Shown here: piece after piece, positions 13,693 to 13,729 of the stretch | How positions within the stretch are numbered: position 1 is the first letter of the stretch | How the letters are laid out: the number at the start of each line of letters is the position of its first letter | Assembly (NCBI GenBank): GCA_900540305.1 | Contig: UQFL01000048.1 | Span: 1-13,729, forward strand | Direction of reading: 5' to 3' | Length of the DNA stretch: 13,729 nucleotides | Source of the DNA: an uncultured Oscillospiraceae bacterium | GTDB lineage: Bacteria; Bacillota; Clostridia; Oscillospirales; Acutalibacteraceae | Notes under the pieces: generated by a model | What the model was told of the DNA's origin: nothing | Seen by the model: the letters and a program-made list of their open reading frames with translations, nothing else | The model's database searches: none | Program-made: the position numbers and the translations under genes

Positions 13693-13729
13693 CTGTCTCT
13701 TATACACATCTCCGAGCCCACGAGACCGA
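13693..13729 (-). other. Illumina Nextera Read-2 side adapter (artefact)
   Basis: Bases 13693-13711 are the Tn5 mosaic end CTGTCTCTTATACACATCT. Bases 13712-13726 are CCGAGCCCACGAGAC. The last three bases, CGA, are the beginning of an i7 index too short to identify. Insert sequence ends at 13692. On the minus strand the adapter encodes GSEMCIRDS and fuses it in frame to the truncated polymerase-like gene. Confidence 0.98.

Overview
The window is a metagenome-style assembly contig from a low-GC anaerobic Firmicute, most likely a gut-type member of the Clostridia. The reasons are strong GGAGG ribosome sites, an NfnAB-type flavoenzyme pair, a DeoR-controlled fructose phosphotransferase (PTS) operon, and an HPr carrying both His15 and Ser46. 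Both ends are artificial. Bases 1-48 and 13693-13729 are Illumina Nextera library adapter, so the biological insert is about 49-13692. The two terminal genes are truncated by the contig ends, and naive ORF calls there gain adapter-encoded peptides (MCIRDR and MGSEMCIRDS).

Left part, plus strand. First comes the 3' three quarters of a GH51 alpha-L-arabinofuranosidase gene, followed 4 nt later by a small PHP-domain metal-dependent hydrolase and a clean intrinsic terminator. Next is a two-gene operon, nfnA-nfnB. It encodes an FAD/[2Fe-2S] subunit and a glutamate-synthase-small-subunit-like flavoprotein with two 4-Cys iron-sulfur motifs, and it also ends in a terminator.

Middle, plus strand. A 259-nt regulatory region carries a good sigma-A promoter with pentamer-phased repeats directly upstream. 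It leads into a compact five-gene operon, fruR-fruK-fruA-ptsH-ptsI. Together these genes give a complete route: PEP -> Enzyme I -> HPr -> EIIABC(fructose) -> fructose-1-phosphate -> fructose-1,6-bisphosphate, with a DeoR-type repressor as the first gene. The Enzyme I lacks the usual last ~30 residues and has Gly in place of a normally conserved Gln in its PEP-site signature.

Right part, minus strand. Beyond a perfect 16-bp hairpin serving as a shared terminator lies a convergent, visibly more AT-rich cell-surface polysaccharide block. In transcription order it reads O-antigen ligase/polymerase-like protein (5' end missing), VanZ-like membrane protein, Wzx-type flippase, capsular-polysaccharide-type glycosyltransferase. 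Its junctions overlap or nearly touch, which suggests one operon whose 5' part lies outside the contig.

I see no RNA genes, CRISPR arrays, insertion sequences or phage genes. No intergenic stretch exceeds 300 nt. I found no clearly undescribed system. The most actionable observations are the adapter contamination and its chimeric ORFs, the shortened Enzyme I inside a self-contained fructose PTS operon, and the putative FruR operator.
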